DNA of 64,000 nt from Apoderus coryli (Eukaryota > Arthropoda > Insecta > Coleoptera > Attelabidae), in assembly GCA_911728435.2 (NCBI GenBank), contig OU452216.1, positions 1,233,981-1,297,980 on the forward strand, read 5' to 3'. The notes under the pieces are model-generated. The model was not told the origin of the DNA. It made no database searches and worked only from the letters and a program-made list of their open reading frames with translations. Each line of letters starts with the position of its first letter. Within the stretch, counting starts at the first letter, position 1. Both the position numbers and the translations under genes were made by a program. Positions 13,371-26,100 of this stretch are shown here, piece by piece.

Positions 13371-16300
13371 ATATATGAAAGCGGATTGGATGCATTAAAA
13401 TTATGTATTTTAATCATTTATATACCTCTGCACAAACGGAATTAAAGTGTGAGAAGGAGGTGAATAACTTTTTCTACGAGAAAATTCAAGAAAACAACAA
13501 CACAATACTGCAAAAAATGCTACTACTAAATCAATAAATTTACCTTTTTGTAACATCCACACATACAACAAAAGCATTTTGATTTATACTAGGCACTGTT
13601 CTAAACACGGCAGTGCACTTTTACGGTATGGTACGGCCCTTTATTACATTTTTAATTGTAAACTAAAAATGTTGAAAAATCTTCCGAGACTTCGTACATT
13701 CATCAATCTGACATAAATGATTGTTATGTATTGTTGTAACCTGACGTCTTTTGGTACCGATTCAGTTCTGTCATTACTGTTAATTTGTCACAAAAACTTT
13801 CAATGAAACTAAATATAGATATAATAGGTATCCATATCAATAGAAGTAAGGAATAAAAAACTACCTATAGTAAAATTAAACTGCCACTCATAAACTTCCG
13901 CAGAGGTAAACAACATTCGTAAACATTGCTCAGTAAGTATTTTACATAATATTTTATATTTTAGGCTACTAACTAGGTACCTACTACCATCGAAAATATA
14001 CTACGACTACGATTTTTATATTTACGGTGCTACCTACTACTACACAATGTGATACATTCGTTGTTGCTGCTGTTACCTACCTATATTATGATCAAAACGA
14101 CAACAATATCTAATTACAGTGAAATCGTACCTTTTGCAAACACAGACATAGGTAGAATACCTAATAAATGTAACTACCATAAAGTGAAAATAGAAATGGT
14201 ACCTACCTAACTACTTCAAATACGTAATGAAGGTTATATTAAACAACAACAAAGTGATAGAAACAGAAATATACCTATTGCAATCAATGCAAGTAAGTAC
14301 CGATTCAGTTCTGCCATTTTTAATATCCTGTATCCTCAATTATTGCGTTTTTCGTTCATTTTTATTAAGCTATTATACCTTAAATGCGACTGGTATATTC
14401 CTTAAAATTGACAAATCTAATTTAGTTCACCTGTCACATAACGTTTTTTTACATTTTTCCAAATAAATATACAATGACACTCTTTAAAAACACATGTTAA
14501 ATATAAAGAACAAAATTTAAAAGACACTGCTATACGCAGGATTTGCAATATTACTTACAAAATGTGCGAAAATCTACATAAATCATGGCGATAACAACAA
14601 CTTTTTCCTTCAATATAGAGGCGACACTAACGACCAAACACAGGAAATGAATATTATGTTTCATTTGGCTATGATGCCTACCCTTTTCACAAACAAACGC
14701 ATTCAAATTCTTTCATCCATTGCAATTGAAAATAATACATACATACATAACCTATAAAATACTGCCATAAACAGTGAAGGCTTATCTAATTTTTTAACAA
14801 CTGCTTTAATTCCAAATATAATTATCCCAGAGAGTGATTTTTTAGAATGTGGCCCAATATGGCAACAATGGCACACATCGTTTTCGACTCGACTAATTCC
14901 GTGACCAGTCACTCCATTTTAGCAAATGGCCATTCATCATAAACTTCCGCAGAGCACAACAATAAACACAATTAATCGAAATTAATAAACATTAGTAAAT
15001 ATAGCATACACACTGGCACAGTAAGTAGTTTAATACAAATACATAACAGGTATTCAATATTTCAGGCAAACATTTGTTGTTGTTAGCTACCTACTAGGTA
15101 TATTATGATCAAAACAAACAGGCTAATATTCTTAAAATTAAAACATTATACCTACCACATCACAACCGTAAGTAACAAATACAAACAACATAATATTGTT
15201 ATTCCAAAGTGATAGATACAGAAATATACAAAAACAATGCAAGTAAGTAAGTACCTACTTATTCTCTATCTGAAAATACCAACAATTACAATTTACAGTT
15301 TTTATATGGATCGCCATTTATCAGGAAGAATTTGTTTGAGATACCTTATTATGTCGTTTATGTTATACTTATTAATGAAGTTTATAAAAAGGAAGGTAGG
15401 TACATTATTATTATTTAGAAACTAAACTAAAGGTTACTAGGTCAATTTCATCTTATTGATCTCGGTCAGGGTTGTTTCCAAATAACTAATGACGTACGTA
15501 CTACTTAGCTGACTAATTTTATTATAGATTTACAATTTTCGTATTAAACCTAACTTTACCTGTTTAATTAATTAAATTTAGTATTTTATATTAATAATAG
15601 GTACTTATTTTTCTGGTAATTATATATTTCTTATAATCTTGATCATATATACATTAGTAGTTTTTATAACAGGTTCTCCATTCGTCAAGAAAGTAGATAT
15701 ACATACGTACGTCGGTACTAGACTCCTATAATTAATCAGGTGTTGAAGGGCAGCAACCAACTACGTACATTAGGACAGTGTTGCCTACGTTATCTGTTAT
15801 ATAAAGGCCAAAGCAATAAATTTCAGATTTTTTTAGATTAGGTGATGAAATTATTGCATATGGTGGTGAAACCTGTGATCTACGGGGTAACTCAAAAATG
15901 TTTCTATTTATTTTCAATATTTTTAGGTATTAATTATCCCAGAGAGTGATTTTTTAGAATGTGGCCCAATATGGCAACAATGGCGCACATCGTTTTCGAT
16001 TCGACTTATTTCGTGATCAGTCGCTCCAATTTTGCAAATGTCCACTCATAAAGTTCCGCAGAGAACAACAATGAACAGAAATGAGTAAACAACAGTAGTA
16101 AATATAGCAAAAAACACTTGCACATTGAGTAATTTAATACAAATACATAATATTCCATATTTCAGACAAATATATCATGCCGTCTATACCTAAAATGTAG
16201 TACATTCGTTGTTGGTAGCTAGGTACCTAATAAGTATATTATGATCAAAACAAACAGGCTAACATTCTTAAAATTAAAACATTATACCTACCACATCACA

Positions 16301-16400
16301 ACCGTAAGTAACAAATACAAACTACATATTATTGTTATTCCAAAGTGATAGACACAGAAATATACACCACCAACTAACAAACTATATTACAACTAAAGTT
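13371..16400. repeat. Macro-repeat body C3 (diverged, internally duplicated)
   Basis: The left part (to ~14,290) matches the other C bodies, and 15,240-15,790 matches ~4,600-5,210. A segment starting ATTATCCCAGAGAGTG is present twice (about 14,820-15,240 and 15,930-16,380), so this copy carries an internal duplication. A solitary array tail (TACGGGGTAACTC) lies near 15,880. No gene is recognised. Confidence 0.65.
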
Positions 16401-17285
16401 GTTTATGTTCCAAAAACCACTGACTCTATGTAGAACTTAACTACCTACTTAAGGTATATACAAGTTGAACATTACATTCTACACCATCTATACGTATATT
16501 ATGTCTTTTATTACAGGATTAGAAACAATACGTCAATAAGTAGCAGATAAATAATGAATAGAAACCTTCATAAGCGACATTACAGAAATAGCAAATTGTG
16601 TGGCGACTACTTTAAGCAAGTATTCCATCAATAAAGAGTTTATTATAGGATAAAACCACTGATAATGTGGTACTTAAGGTATTGTATTAGAAACATACAA
16701 ATCATTTTTTAAACCACATTAAAAATGAATTGGTATATTAAACAATACCATAACTACAATTTAAACATTTCAGATTAATTCTACAGCATGTATACTTATA
16801 GTATGTCTTTTATTCTATGCTAACATTAATTCATTAGAATTTTCCTAAAAACTACACAATTAAAAATAATACATCTGCAGGGGTTATCTAAAATCAATGC
16901 AAAAGCATGCAATACGGTTCATGAACAAAAATGAGAGGCATTAGAGAACGAGCAAATTGCAAACAAACTTTAAGATAACGTTTGATTAATATGGATTTGT
17001 GAAGAAGCATTATGCTAATTATTCATTGATTTTATATGGAACATAACTACATACTCTAACAACAAAGTCGTTGTTAATAAGCAGATTAAACGTTTTTTAC
17101 ATCTTACATAAACATAATTTGTTGTTGATTACAGGGTGATACTTACAACAAAATTGTTTTGAAATGAAGAGCATACAGTACTGGATGGTATTGATATGAT
17201 ATGACAAGTATTCAATGAATGAAAGAAAACCATCCATAATTTTATATTTATTTTGTATAAGTAACATAACGTTATTATTACAATT
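16401..17285. other. AT-rich stretch with no recognised feature
   Basis: No open frame of interest, no domain and no clear repeat, apart from one ACAGGGTGATAC motif near 17,133 of the kind found at mariner-type ends and in the array units. Confidence 0.5.
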
Positions 17286-17365
17286 CATATTTCACACAAT
17301 TTTTATATGTTGTCTTCGAAATAAATATTCATTTAATCAATTTGTATTATCATTTTTCTCAGGTG
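17286..17365. repeat. Direct repeat, left copy (~80 bp)
   Basis: Nearly identical to 20,030-20,109. Both contain TATATGTTGTCTTCGAAATA and end in TTTTTCTCAGG. The pair brackets ~2.7 kb that includes a gypsy relic. They may be parts of retroelement ends or copies of another short repeat; I cannot tell which. Confidence 0.7.
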
Positions 17366-17411
17366 TTTTCTAATAGAATACTACCAAAGCCAAAATAATC
17401 GTATATGGTGG

Positions 17412-17455
17412 CAAGGTTATTGGCATGAATGCTGACATTCATGCCAATAACCTTG
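17412..17455. repeat. Perfect 20-bp inverted repeat with 4-nt loop
   Basis: CAAGGTTATTGGCATGAATG, loop CTGA, then the exact reverse complement. The right arm is also the start of the recognisable integrase-coding relic, so the left arm looks like a fold-back copy of coding sequence made at a break or by template switching. Confidence 0.9.
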
Positions 17456-18014
17456 GATTGAAATATTATCCACTGTCCTACTCGGATTACGAACAAGTCT
17501 CAAAAAAGACATTCAGGCATCTCCGGCAGAAATGTTATATGGAACAACATTGAGAGTGCCTGGAGAATTCTTTACCAATATATAACAAGCAGCCAACCCT
17601 CAAATTTTCCTAGAAAAACATCGAGAGTTCATGAGGGGTCTGCGACCATCACCGACAGCGCACCATCAAAAAGCTAAAGTTTTTATTGCCAAAGATCTTC
17701 AGACATGCTCTCACGCATTCATACGAAGTGATCATATAAAAGCTCCTTTAGAGCCACCCTATAGAGGACCGTATAAAATTCTTAAACATATAACAGACAT
17801 TCTTTATCAACTAGACGTCAACGGAACATCTAAAAACATTAACATAGACAGACTAAAACCTGCTTTTATCACAAAAACAGACAACACGAACACAGACAAC
17901 TCTCAACCTACTTCTACGGACACAATTCCAGATCATCAATGGTCTGCAACAACAGACAAACCACTTAGAACTTACAACAACAAGAAAAAAGTCACAATCA
18001 AACTTCCCGCTTGA
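17432..18014 (+). pseudogene. Ty3/gypsy-type integrase C-terminal fragment
   Basis: Relic of the last part of a retrotransposon Pol polyprotein. An upstream section reads LLGLRTS and SPAEMLYGT, typical of the end of the integrase core. It is followed by FLEKHREFMRGLRPSP, the KDLQTCSHAF segment, PPYRGPYKIL (the GPY/F module) and DRLKPAF. Visible damage is a one-base frame change near 17,450 and an in-frame TAA near 17,570. The last 127 codons are open and end in a lysine-rich tail. No reverse transcriptase, RNase H or protease is present. This is an old fragment and not an active element. Confidence 0.85.
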
Positions 18015-18600
18015 TTGGACTGTGGCGATCACGCCGCCGACTGACATTTGCAGACATACTTCTGTCGCTTCTGATTTGTTACTCCGTGCTAAATCGACAA
18101 ATTGACACTAGTGACAGAAAAGGTAAAAAAGAAGAATAAGGATTACTTCGTACGTTTTTAGAGCTACTAAATGCAATTAAAAATCATTATAATAATATTA
18201 AGTTTGTTGAATAAAGTTTATTTGAGTGTATTAAAACAATTGACAAATCATTTCCCACTATAAAATACAGACTACATATAGCACAATAGCTATAAAAGTA
18301 GATTAGTAGTTTTTATAACAAAACTTCACCATTTGTAAAGAAAGTAAAAAAATTAGAGATTGTACCGGCAGATGTCGCATCCAGAAATAAAAGTACTTTA
18401 TTAGTAGTTTTTAAAACAACGGTTCACCATTTGTCAAGAAAGTAATATGACAGATAAAATTATTGTTATTATTTACATTATTTACAAAATATTTAGTATA
18501 ACAACTACACACCAAAAAAAATATACATAAAATCACTTAATCATTCCTCCACAAAAAATCTAAGGTAAACATGTAGTATAGTTGTACTAAATTACACAAA
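18015..18600. other. Possible 3' flank of the gypsy relic plus short repeats
   Basis: Non-coding. An AATAAA lies at 18,210. A ~48-bp motif containing TTAGTAGTTTTTA and AAGAAAGTA occurs near 18,301 and 18,398, with a third related copy near 15,653 in the macro-repeat. No long terminal repeat could be delimited. Confidence 0.4.
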
Positions 18601-20029
18601 CCACAACGCAATAGTCATCAAATACTAGGTACATGTCCAAGCAAACATATCCGAATACAACAGAAACAGGATATCGTCACATGAGGATAGCTGAATCCCC
18701 ATCCGTCTTTCCAAAATACAAACATGCTTACAGGCTTAAATGTAGGCGCAAAAGTCACCGACAACCACTATTATTATTATTATTGCTTAAATTAAATTGT
18801 TATTTGATTTCAATTCTGCTATTCAATATTTATAAATAATTGATAATATTCCAAGAGGTTATGAATATCACACCTCGCTTCTTCTTTTTAACTTGACTTT
18901 TATCGCCTTCCAAAGAAGTTAGATTAGTTAGAGAAATATCCCATATAAAAATAGCCAATAAAATAGTAGCTATTACTGACATAGCGTAACCAGGGTTGCC
19001 AACACCTCCGAAAGAAAATCTACTAAATGAGATTATCGAATCTACTAGAAATCTACTATACGAGAAATATGAAATTTTTAAAACTACCAAAAAATCTACT
19101 GGGTGTTGCCAAGTTCCCTTAATAAAAATGAATATGTTATTAGTTTAAAATGAAACAGTTTATTTTATACTTCCAGCACTAAAAACAGTAATATATATAT
19201 CTCTGACTGACAGTGCATATGTCTGTGCTAATCACTGATGACATATGACAACAAGTATTGTTGGCTGCCTACCCAAAATCAAATTACTTATAATGGCGAA
19301 CGATTTAGGTATGTGCCTTTATTTCAACTCAGTATTTTACTTTGAAGCAAGATATATTATATATAATTGTGAATTCCTCTTCAATTTCATAAACATCGTT
19401 ATACAATGTATGTAAAATATATTAGGTTTTTGCAATAACATAAAATTAACTATGTACCTACTTGGATTTTAAACGAAAAATATCAGATTTTTTTAGACAC
19501 CTATATTATTTCATAACACATTGTTAATTGTTATCTTTCATTTGCAGTAGAATGAGAAAATAACCTCAAAATATTATACTCTAAATAAAATTGACACGCA
19601 GCATTGTGACAAATGTATAAAAAAAACGTTAAACTATTAAAATTGTGAAAATTCTCATTAGCTATGGAACTATTTGAGACTAGGTTTCTCATTAAATGTC
19701 TTTCAAATTTGTGAAAACAACATAATTGGTAATTAACATAAAAATATAATTTTATGTGATCACATCACATCAGCCCAGCGGAACTGAGATGGAAAAGAAC
19801 AAGATCTATTAAACCATTCTTACTTTCAAATTATAGACTGTCTATTTATGTCAAATCTAATATTTCCAAAAGTTAATATTTTAAGTAAAGTTATCTATGG
19901 CATAATCATTGTGTTTATTTTAAAATATAGCGCTTGGATAGTACCTGTCAACTAACAACAGATGGCGTTATCATATACCAGAAATTTATTAATGAACAAT
20001 GGTATATGAGATAAAATAAAAGTAGCTGT
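18601..20029. other. Intergenic AT-rich stretch
   Basis: No convincing gene. A possible tiny first exon (ATGGCGAACGATTTAG followed by GTATGT) lies near 19,293, but splicing to the next AG (19,548) reaches a stop after two codons, so it is not called. Confidence 0.35.
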
Positions 20030-20109
20030 CATATTTCACACAATTTTTATATGTTGTCTTCGAAATAAATATTCATTTAATCAATTTGTATTTCCATTTT
20101 TCTCAGGTT
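20030..20109. repeat. Direct repeat, right copy (~80 bp)
   Basis: Partner of the copy at 17,286-17,365, with the same orientation and only a few differences. It lies ~450 bp upstream of the first exon of Helitron copy 1. Confidence 0.7.
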
Positions 20110-20555
20110 CTATACAATTTTACTTCTACTTCACTTTATCATCCACATTTGCAAATTGCAGGAACTAATTTGATAATTAAAAAAAAATGACATATCGGAA
20201 CAATACTGATATTGTTTTTTTATGACGTCATAATTGTTATCGTTATTGGAACAAATATTGGATTTTTTTAATTATAAAATGGCAAAAATCATTATTGCAA
20301 TAATATAATAATAATTTGGAAAATACATTTCTTGGTAAACAATTTCATAATTCAAACATTGAAGAATTTTTTATAAATTTTGGTATAGAACAAATAATTT
20401 TGAGGTTGTGTTCGTTATGAATCGGGCGTATTCATGAAAATATATATGGTAGAAAATTTAGATATCTGGATTTGGAAAAACAATTGAATATAATAATGCT
20501 TAGCAGCATTTATCAACTATCGAAAATTGAGAATTGATAAAATTTTATGTGAAAC

Positions 20556-20667
20556 ATGCCGAGAAGAAAGAAAGGTAATCTTAGTTCCAAGAAAGGACGG
20601 AATTGCCGTGGTCGTGATACCAGAGTAAAAAAGGAAAATGAAATAACCAATACGCAGTCTACCACAG
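20556..20667 (+). CDS. Helitron copy 1, exon 1 (basic N-terminus)
   Basis: Starts MPRRKKGNLSSKKGR and ends at an ACAG/GTAAAT donor in phase 1. The core NLSSKKGR followed by a short basic stretch is shared with exon 1 of copy 2, which fixes the start codon. The high Lys/Arg content suggests nuclear targeting or DNA contact (inference). Confidence 0.75.
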
Positions 20668-20979
20668 GTAAATAATCAATATATTATATAAGTACTTAGG
20701 TAGGTATTTCAATTGCTTTTTAATGACTAATAAAAGTACTTAGGTAGGTACTTCAATTGCTTTTTAATGACTAATAATTCTATATTCTATTGCTCTTTTC
20801 TCATTGCTTATGTCGTTGGTTTTTAAAATCCAAAAGAATAAAGTATAATACTATAACAAAAATTCTAATTTATCAAAATATTACCAATAAAATGTGACTT
20901 TATAACATCAATAAACTTTGAGAAGTTTGTGCCTACCTATAATATCTAATCTATTGATGAAATTCATATTGTTTTGTAG
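20668..20979. other. Helitron copy 1, intron 1
   Basis: Phase-1 GT-AG intron. It contains a ~43-bp sequence present twice in tandem (about 20,689-20,774; AGTACTTAGGTAGGTA and CAATTGCTTTTTAATGAC). Confidence 0.65.
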
Positions 20980-21228
20980 TTTCAACAAACACTGATGTGA
21001 GTACCCAGTTGACCGTAACACAGTTAACCCAAAGACAACGTACTCCCATAGGAAGTCAAGTTCCAGGTTGTAGTAGAAGGGCGCATGAGGTAACTATAGT
21101 TGCCGGAAATACGCACTCACATCAGGAACGTGCTACCATTATAAATGACAATGCCGTTGTTCAATGTAGCAATGTAAATGGTACCACCACAGTTGAGACT
21201 GGTGAAGCTGAGTATAATAATACAAATG
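20980..21228 (+). CDS. Helitron copy 1, exon 2
   Basis: Encodes a Thr/Gln/Ser-rich linker with VSTNTDVSTQLTVTQLTQ and SQVPGCSRR. It is symmetrical (phase 1 at both ends). The STN and TQ wording resembles exon 2 of copy 2. No catalytic motif; probably a disordered N-terminal region. Confidence 0.65.
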
Positions 21229-21451
21229 GTATGTGATTTATTTCATATTTACCTGTATATAGGTATCTTATATTTTGAAAATGTTATTCAAAAACTAATT
21301 AATAACAAACATTCTCATATATACGATGTCTCTTCAGGAAAGGCTCCGCTAAATATTGCAAAACGTACAACTTGAAAAACTAAGAACAAACTGTGTCCAA
21401 GATAAGAATATATATTCGAGCTTAGTTTCATACACAAACATTTGGTAATAT

Positions 21452-21762
21452 ACTGTGTTCAAGATAAGAATGGTATAGCATTGGATTCTGTAGAAGTTAC
21501 AATGCCGGTTAAATTATTGTTACTTTTTGAGGAGAATAAGATAACTTTTACACATTTTCACTACGACGTTTCATTTTTGAAAAACCATCATCAGCTTGGT
21601 GTTTTTAAATACGGTCTTAGATTTTTTATTGTTAATTTTAAAGCCATTTTCAATTCCACAATAGTTGGTATATAACACGGCTTTAAAATTTAACAGTAAA
21701 AAATTCAAGTTGATAATGGTTTTTGGAAAGCGCAGCTATGCCATTCTTATTTTGGACACAGT
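21452..21762. mobile_element. MITE with ~30-bp terminal inverted repeats
   Basis: The left end ACTGTGTTCAAGATAAGAAT and the right end (ATTCTTATTTTGGACACAGT) are imperfect inverted repeats continuing through GGTATAGC/GCTATGCC. It sits inside intron 2 of Helitron copy 1. Related copies start at 21,958, 30,107 and 34,399. The short length and lack of a transposase mark it as non-autonomous. The end sequence resembles Tc1/mariner elements, but no TA target duplication could be fixed. A further end fragment lies near 21,390. Confidence 0.75.
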
Positions 21763-21820
21763 GTTATACTAAAATTCACGAAAAACAAAAGACCAAAATA
21801 ATATGTTTTTTCTTTTATAG

Positions 21821-21922
21821 CTATTTCCAATTTAAATGGAAATCAACGGCAGAAAAGAAATGGTGAACATTTTAGCCAACGTCCAGGTCCGAGTAGAGTA
21901 GCAGTTACCGATAATACAAATG
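21821..21922 (+). CDS. Helitron copy 1, exon 3
   Basis: Symmetrical phase-1 exon encoding a Gln/Asn-rich stretch with SQRPGPSRV. The PGPSR motif recurs in exons 3 and 4 of copy 2, so these small exons appear related by duplication or shared selection. Confidence 0.65.
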
Positions 21923-21955
21923 GTAAATATAATTTTTAATGAAATTATTGATATA

Positions 21956-22400
21956 CAGGGTGTTAGTAAATAAGTGCGACAAACTTGAAAACGGTAGGAG
22001 TTACAATGTCGGTTAAATTTGAGAAAAGTCGTACAATTCATTCACCTTTTAAATAGTGTTTTAAAAAATAAACTAACTTTAGCCGGTTTCCAGAATTTTT
22101 GAAACAATTTTTGCGATTTTAATTTTTATTTATTTTTGATATTATTTTTACAGATATAAAAATATGGAAAGCACTTTCTCATTGTTACTTTTTGAGGAGA
22201 ATAAGATAGCGTTTACAAATTTTCACTACGACTTTTTATTTTTGGAAAACTATCATCAACTTGGTTTTTTTAAATACGACCCTGGAATTTTTATTTTTAA
22301 TTTTAAAGCCATTTTCATTTACAAAATAAGTGGTATCACACGTACTGGTTTAAAAAAGTTTTCAGTGTTTTTAGCGGGTCACATATTGACATTTTTCAAC
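21956..22400. mobile_element. Second MITE-family copy in intron 3
   Basis: Starts near CAGGGTGTTAGTAAATAAG. It shares TTTTTGAGGAGAATAAGATA and long neighbouring stretches with the elements at 21,452 and 34,399. The right end is not clear. Its 79-codon open frame is only a by-product of the repeat, because the same letters occur in the other copies. Confidence 0.6.
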
Positions 22401-22998
22401 TAATCAATTTAACGTTGGTGATAAATAAAGTAATCTAAACTATACTTGGTGTTTGAACTATACAATGTTGAACCAAATTCTATCAATACCTATCTATAAA
22501 TTTTTAGTATATACCAACCAAATTTGGTAATTTCCGAATAAGGAGAAAAAAAAATATTTAATACCAAAATGGAATATACAGGGTATTTCATGAAATATAA
22601 AACTGTGATATCTAAAACGATACTGGGACACCCTATACACATGATAATATATGCTGGACATAGTTTACATTAAGCTCTAAAACTTTCGTATTTAACATTT
22701 CCCTCTACAGGGTGAAACAACACCGTTAAAAGGGGGTGTGCGTTTATAAATGAACACCCAGTACATACAATGATTTTCAACTTACTTATCTTACATGTAA
22801 ATGATAGGAAATAATTTAGATTGGCATATGGATGAACATAGGAGAAATAAACATGTAATTTCAACCCCCCAAATAAACAAAATTTAAACAATTTCTTTAA
22901 AATAAATTACCATATCGATATATCTACATTTTTAATTTAATTTGTTATGTTATACGGAAATATGTTATGATTGAAAAAAATGTTCATTTCATTTTTAG
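22401..22998. other. Rest of Helitron copy 1 intron 3
   Basis: AT-rich, with ACAGGGTA and ACAGGGTG motifs near 22,578 and 22,709 that suggest further mariner-like end fragments. No gene is seen. Confidence 0.45.
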
Positions 22999-23148
22999 CT
23001 AATCCTCTACCTGGGAACAAACGGCTCCGTAGAGTCTCTTCGTCACAAAATATTGTTTTGGAACAGCAATCGCAATCCGTTGAACACATTGAAGTAGATG
23101 ATGCTATAATTAATTTATCACCAACTGAGTTAGCATCATCCCAACCAG
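22999..23148 (+). CDS. Helitron copy 1, exon 4
   Basis: Symmetrical phase-1 exon. It reads NPLPGNKRLRRVSSSQNI, then an acidic stretch, ending ASSQPG before the donor. Copy 2 has ERKRLRISNTPNI in its exon 3 and SQPG at its exon 4 donor, which supports both splice sites. Confidence 0.65.
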
Positions 23149-26100
23149 GTAATTATTATTCAACTAAAAAATACCCGCTTCGTTTTCTTTATTTATCATT
23201 TAGGTATACTAAAATAATTGTGTGTATTGATTTTTTCGGAGAATTACCAATATTACAGAGTGTTTCTATATTCGACCGACAACACTCTACCACCAAACAT
23301 ATACCTTTAAAGGAATTAGTTGTCCAGTTATAAAGTCTCAAAGGTTCAGCTCCAAAATGTTCCATAATTCAAAAACACCTCTAAATATTTGTTTTTTTAT
23401 TTCTTAACTGATAAGTTTTTTTACAAAAGTCATATTTTGACATAAACAATCTTTTTAAAATATTAACCAGTGGCATGCTATAGGAATTAGTGATACTTTT
23501 TATACCCCTATTTTTTACACCACTGGAAAGAAATATATATCTTTGTAATTTTCTTTAATTCCCTATTTATTTTTGTTTATAAAAATAATAACTATTTATG
23601 GGTCTAAACTGAACTGTTTTGCAGGAATTTGACTCTAAAGTAAAGTTTTCGAAATAGAGCCAGTGTCCTTTCTTATCTGTACACCCGGTACATATACTCC
23701 CTTTACTTGCAGATTTTTGTTCGAAGCAAATCCTACAAAACTGTTCACTTTAGACCCATAAACAGTTTTTACTTTTTTAAGGGAATTAAGAAATAAGTAA
23801 AATAATATATTTATCCAATGGCGTATCACATAAAGAGATAAAAAATGTTACTAACCCTTATAGCATGCCACTGGTTAATTTTTTAAAAAGTTTGTTGATG
23901 TCCAAATATGACATTTCAGTCACTAAATTTGAAAAAAAAAAAACGGCAATTTCCAATTATGGCAAATTTTCGATTTAAATTTGAACCTTTGCCATCCTGT
24001 TTCTAAACAACTAATCCCTTTAAGAGTATTTCTAAATTCGACCGACAATGCTCTACCACAAAAAACTCTGGCTAACTCATGTATTTTGATATAAGGACAT
24101 ATACCAGGGACATGCACACACAGTTGAAAGTAGGAACCTTTACTTGCAAACTTTTGTTTACAGGCAAATTCCTACAAAGCTGCTCACTTTAAATACATAA
24201 AAAGTTTTTTTTTTATCTTCTGTTAAATATTTAAGTAAGTTTTCTTTATTTAGGTTGTAGGTCGTAAACAATAAAACTCAGTTTTAAATATCACTAACGT
24301 TTCGATCTATATTAGATCATCCTCAGAGTGAATTTTTTTTGAGTTTCTTTTGTCTTATTAAAATGTCAGCCATAGAAACAATTAACAATTAGGGTTACTC
24401 TAAATATCTTTTGATGCAATTAGTAATTCCTATATTATATGAAATAATATATGTATTCATCTAATAATATAATTTAAATATGGTTTATTAGTCGTTATAG
24501 GAACCAAGAAGAGTGTTGACTAATAAACCACGTGTGACTAATAAACCATATTTAAATTATATTATTAGATGAATACATATATTATTTCATATAATATAGG
24601 AATTACTAATTGCATCAAAAGATATTTAGAGTAACTCTAATTGTTAATTGTTTCTATGACTGACATTTTAATAAGACAAAAGAAACTCAAAAAAAATTCA
24701 CTCTGAGGATGATCTAATATAAATCGAAACGTTAGTGATATTTAAAACTAAGTTTTATTGTTTACGACCTACAACCCAAATAAAGAAAACTTACAGAAAT
24801 ATATTTATTCCAGGGACGTAAAAAATAGGGGTATAAAAAGTTTCGCTAACTCCTATACCCTGCCACTGGTTAATTTTTTAAACAGATTATTTATGTCAAA
24901 ATATAACTTTTTGAAAGAATATATCGGTCACTAAATTTGAAAAAATATATTTAAAGGAGTTTTTGAATTATAGCAAATTTTTGATTTTAAATTTGAACCT
25001 TTAACATCGTGTATCTAGACAACTAATCCATTTAAGGATGTTTCTAAATTCGACCGACAACGCTCTACCACACAAAGCTTTCGCTAATTCATATATTTTA
25101 ATATAAGGACATATACCCTTAAAAAGCTTAGTTGTCAAAGTTAATTTAAAATCGAAAATTTGCCAAAATTCAAAAAGTCTTTTAAATATTTCTTTGAAAT
25201 TTAGTAACTAACTTTACTTTACTTTAAAGAAATCTTATTTTGACATAAATAATCTTTTTAAAAAATTTACCAGTGGCATGCTCTAGAGGTCAGTAACACT
25301 CTTTATCTTTCTATTTTTTACGCCACTGAAATAAATTTATCTTTCTTTTTTTGTTCCCTGTTAATTTTTTCTGAAAAAAGCAATAACTTTTTATGGGTCT
25401 AAAATGAACAGTTTTGCAGGAATTTGCCTCTACACAAATGTCTGCAAGCAAAAAATGCTTATTAATAAAGTACACACAGTTGAAAGTAGCAACCTTTACT
25501 TGCAAACTTTTGTTTAGAGGCAAATTCCTGCAAAGCAGCACTTTAAAGATAAAAATTTATTCGTTTTTAAGCAAAAATTAACAAGAAAAAAAATTATAAA
25601 ATATATTTAAGTATTCCAATGGCATAAAAATATTGCATGCCAATGATTAATTTTTAAACATATTATTTATGTCAAAATGACTTTTTTAAAGAACATATCG
25701 TCACTAAATTTGAAAAAAATATTTAAACGAGTTTTAGAATTATGGCAAATTTTTGATTATAAATTTGAACCTTTGACATCCTATTTCTAAACAACTAATC
25801 CCTTTTTTGGACCCTGTCTAACTGTAGACAAATTTCCCTGAGAAATTTATATTTTATTATAGGTACAGGGGTTTTCTAAAGTCGACCGACAATACTCTAC
25901 CACAAAAAACTCACGCTAATTCATGTATTTTGATATAGCGACATATTATACCCTTAATGAGCTTAATTGTCTAGATACAAGGTGTCAAAAATTTTAATTT
26001 AAAATCGAAAATTTGGCCATAATTCAAAAAGTTTTTTTAAATATTTTTTCCAAATTTAAGAACCGATATGTTTTTTAAAAAAGTCATATTTTCACATAAA

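Noticed and set aside
19293..19560. Possible host gene start ATGGCGAACGATTTAG with a GTATGT donor
   Set aside because: The next usable acceptor gives an immediate stop, and no later exon could be joined.
22164..22403. 79-codon frame that resembles the frame at 21,442
   Set aside because: Both are translations of the same MITE family; the non-coding copy at 34,399 has the same sequence without an open frame.
24310..24350. Hammerhead-like wording (CTGAGGATGATC...GATCGAAACG on the minus strand) in the fold-back arms
   Set aside because: The core reads CTGAGGATGA, not CTGATGA, and no NUH cleavage site with a pairing stem I could be placed. It is better seen as a Penelope-like end motif.
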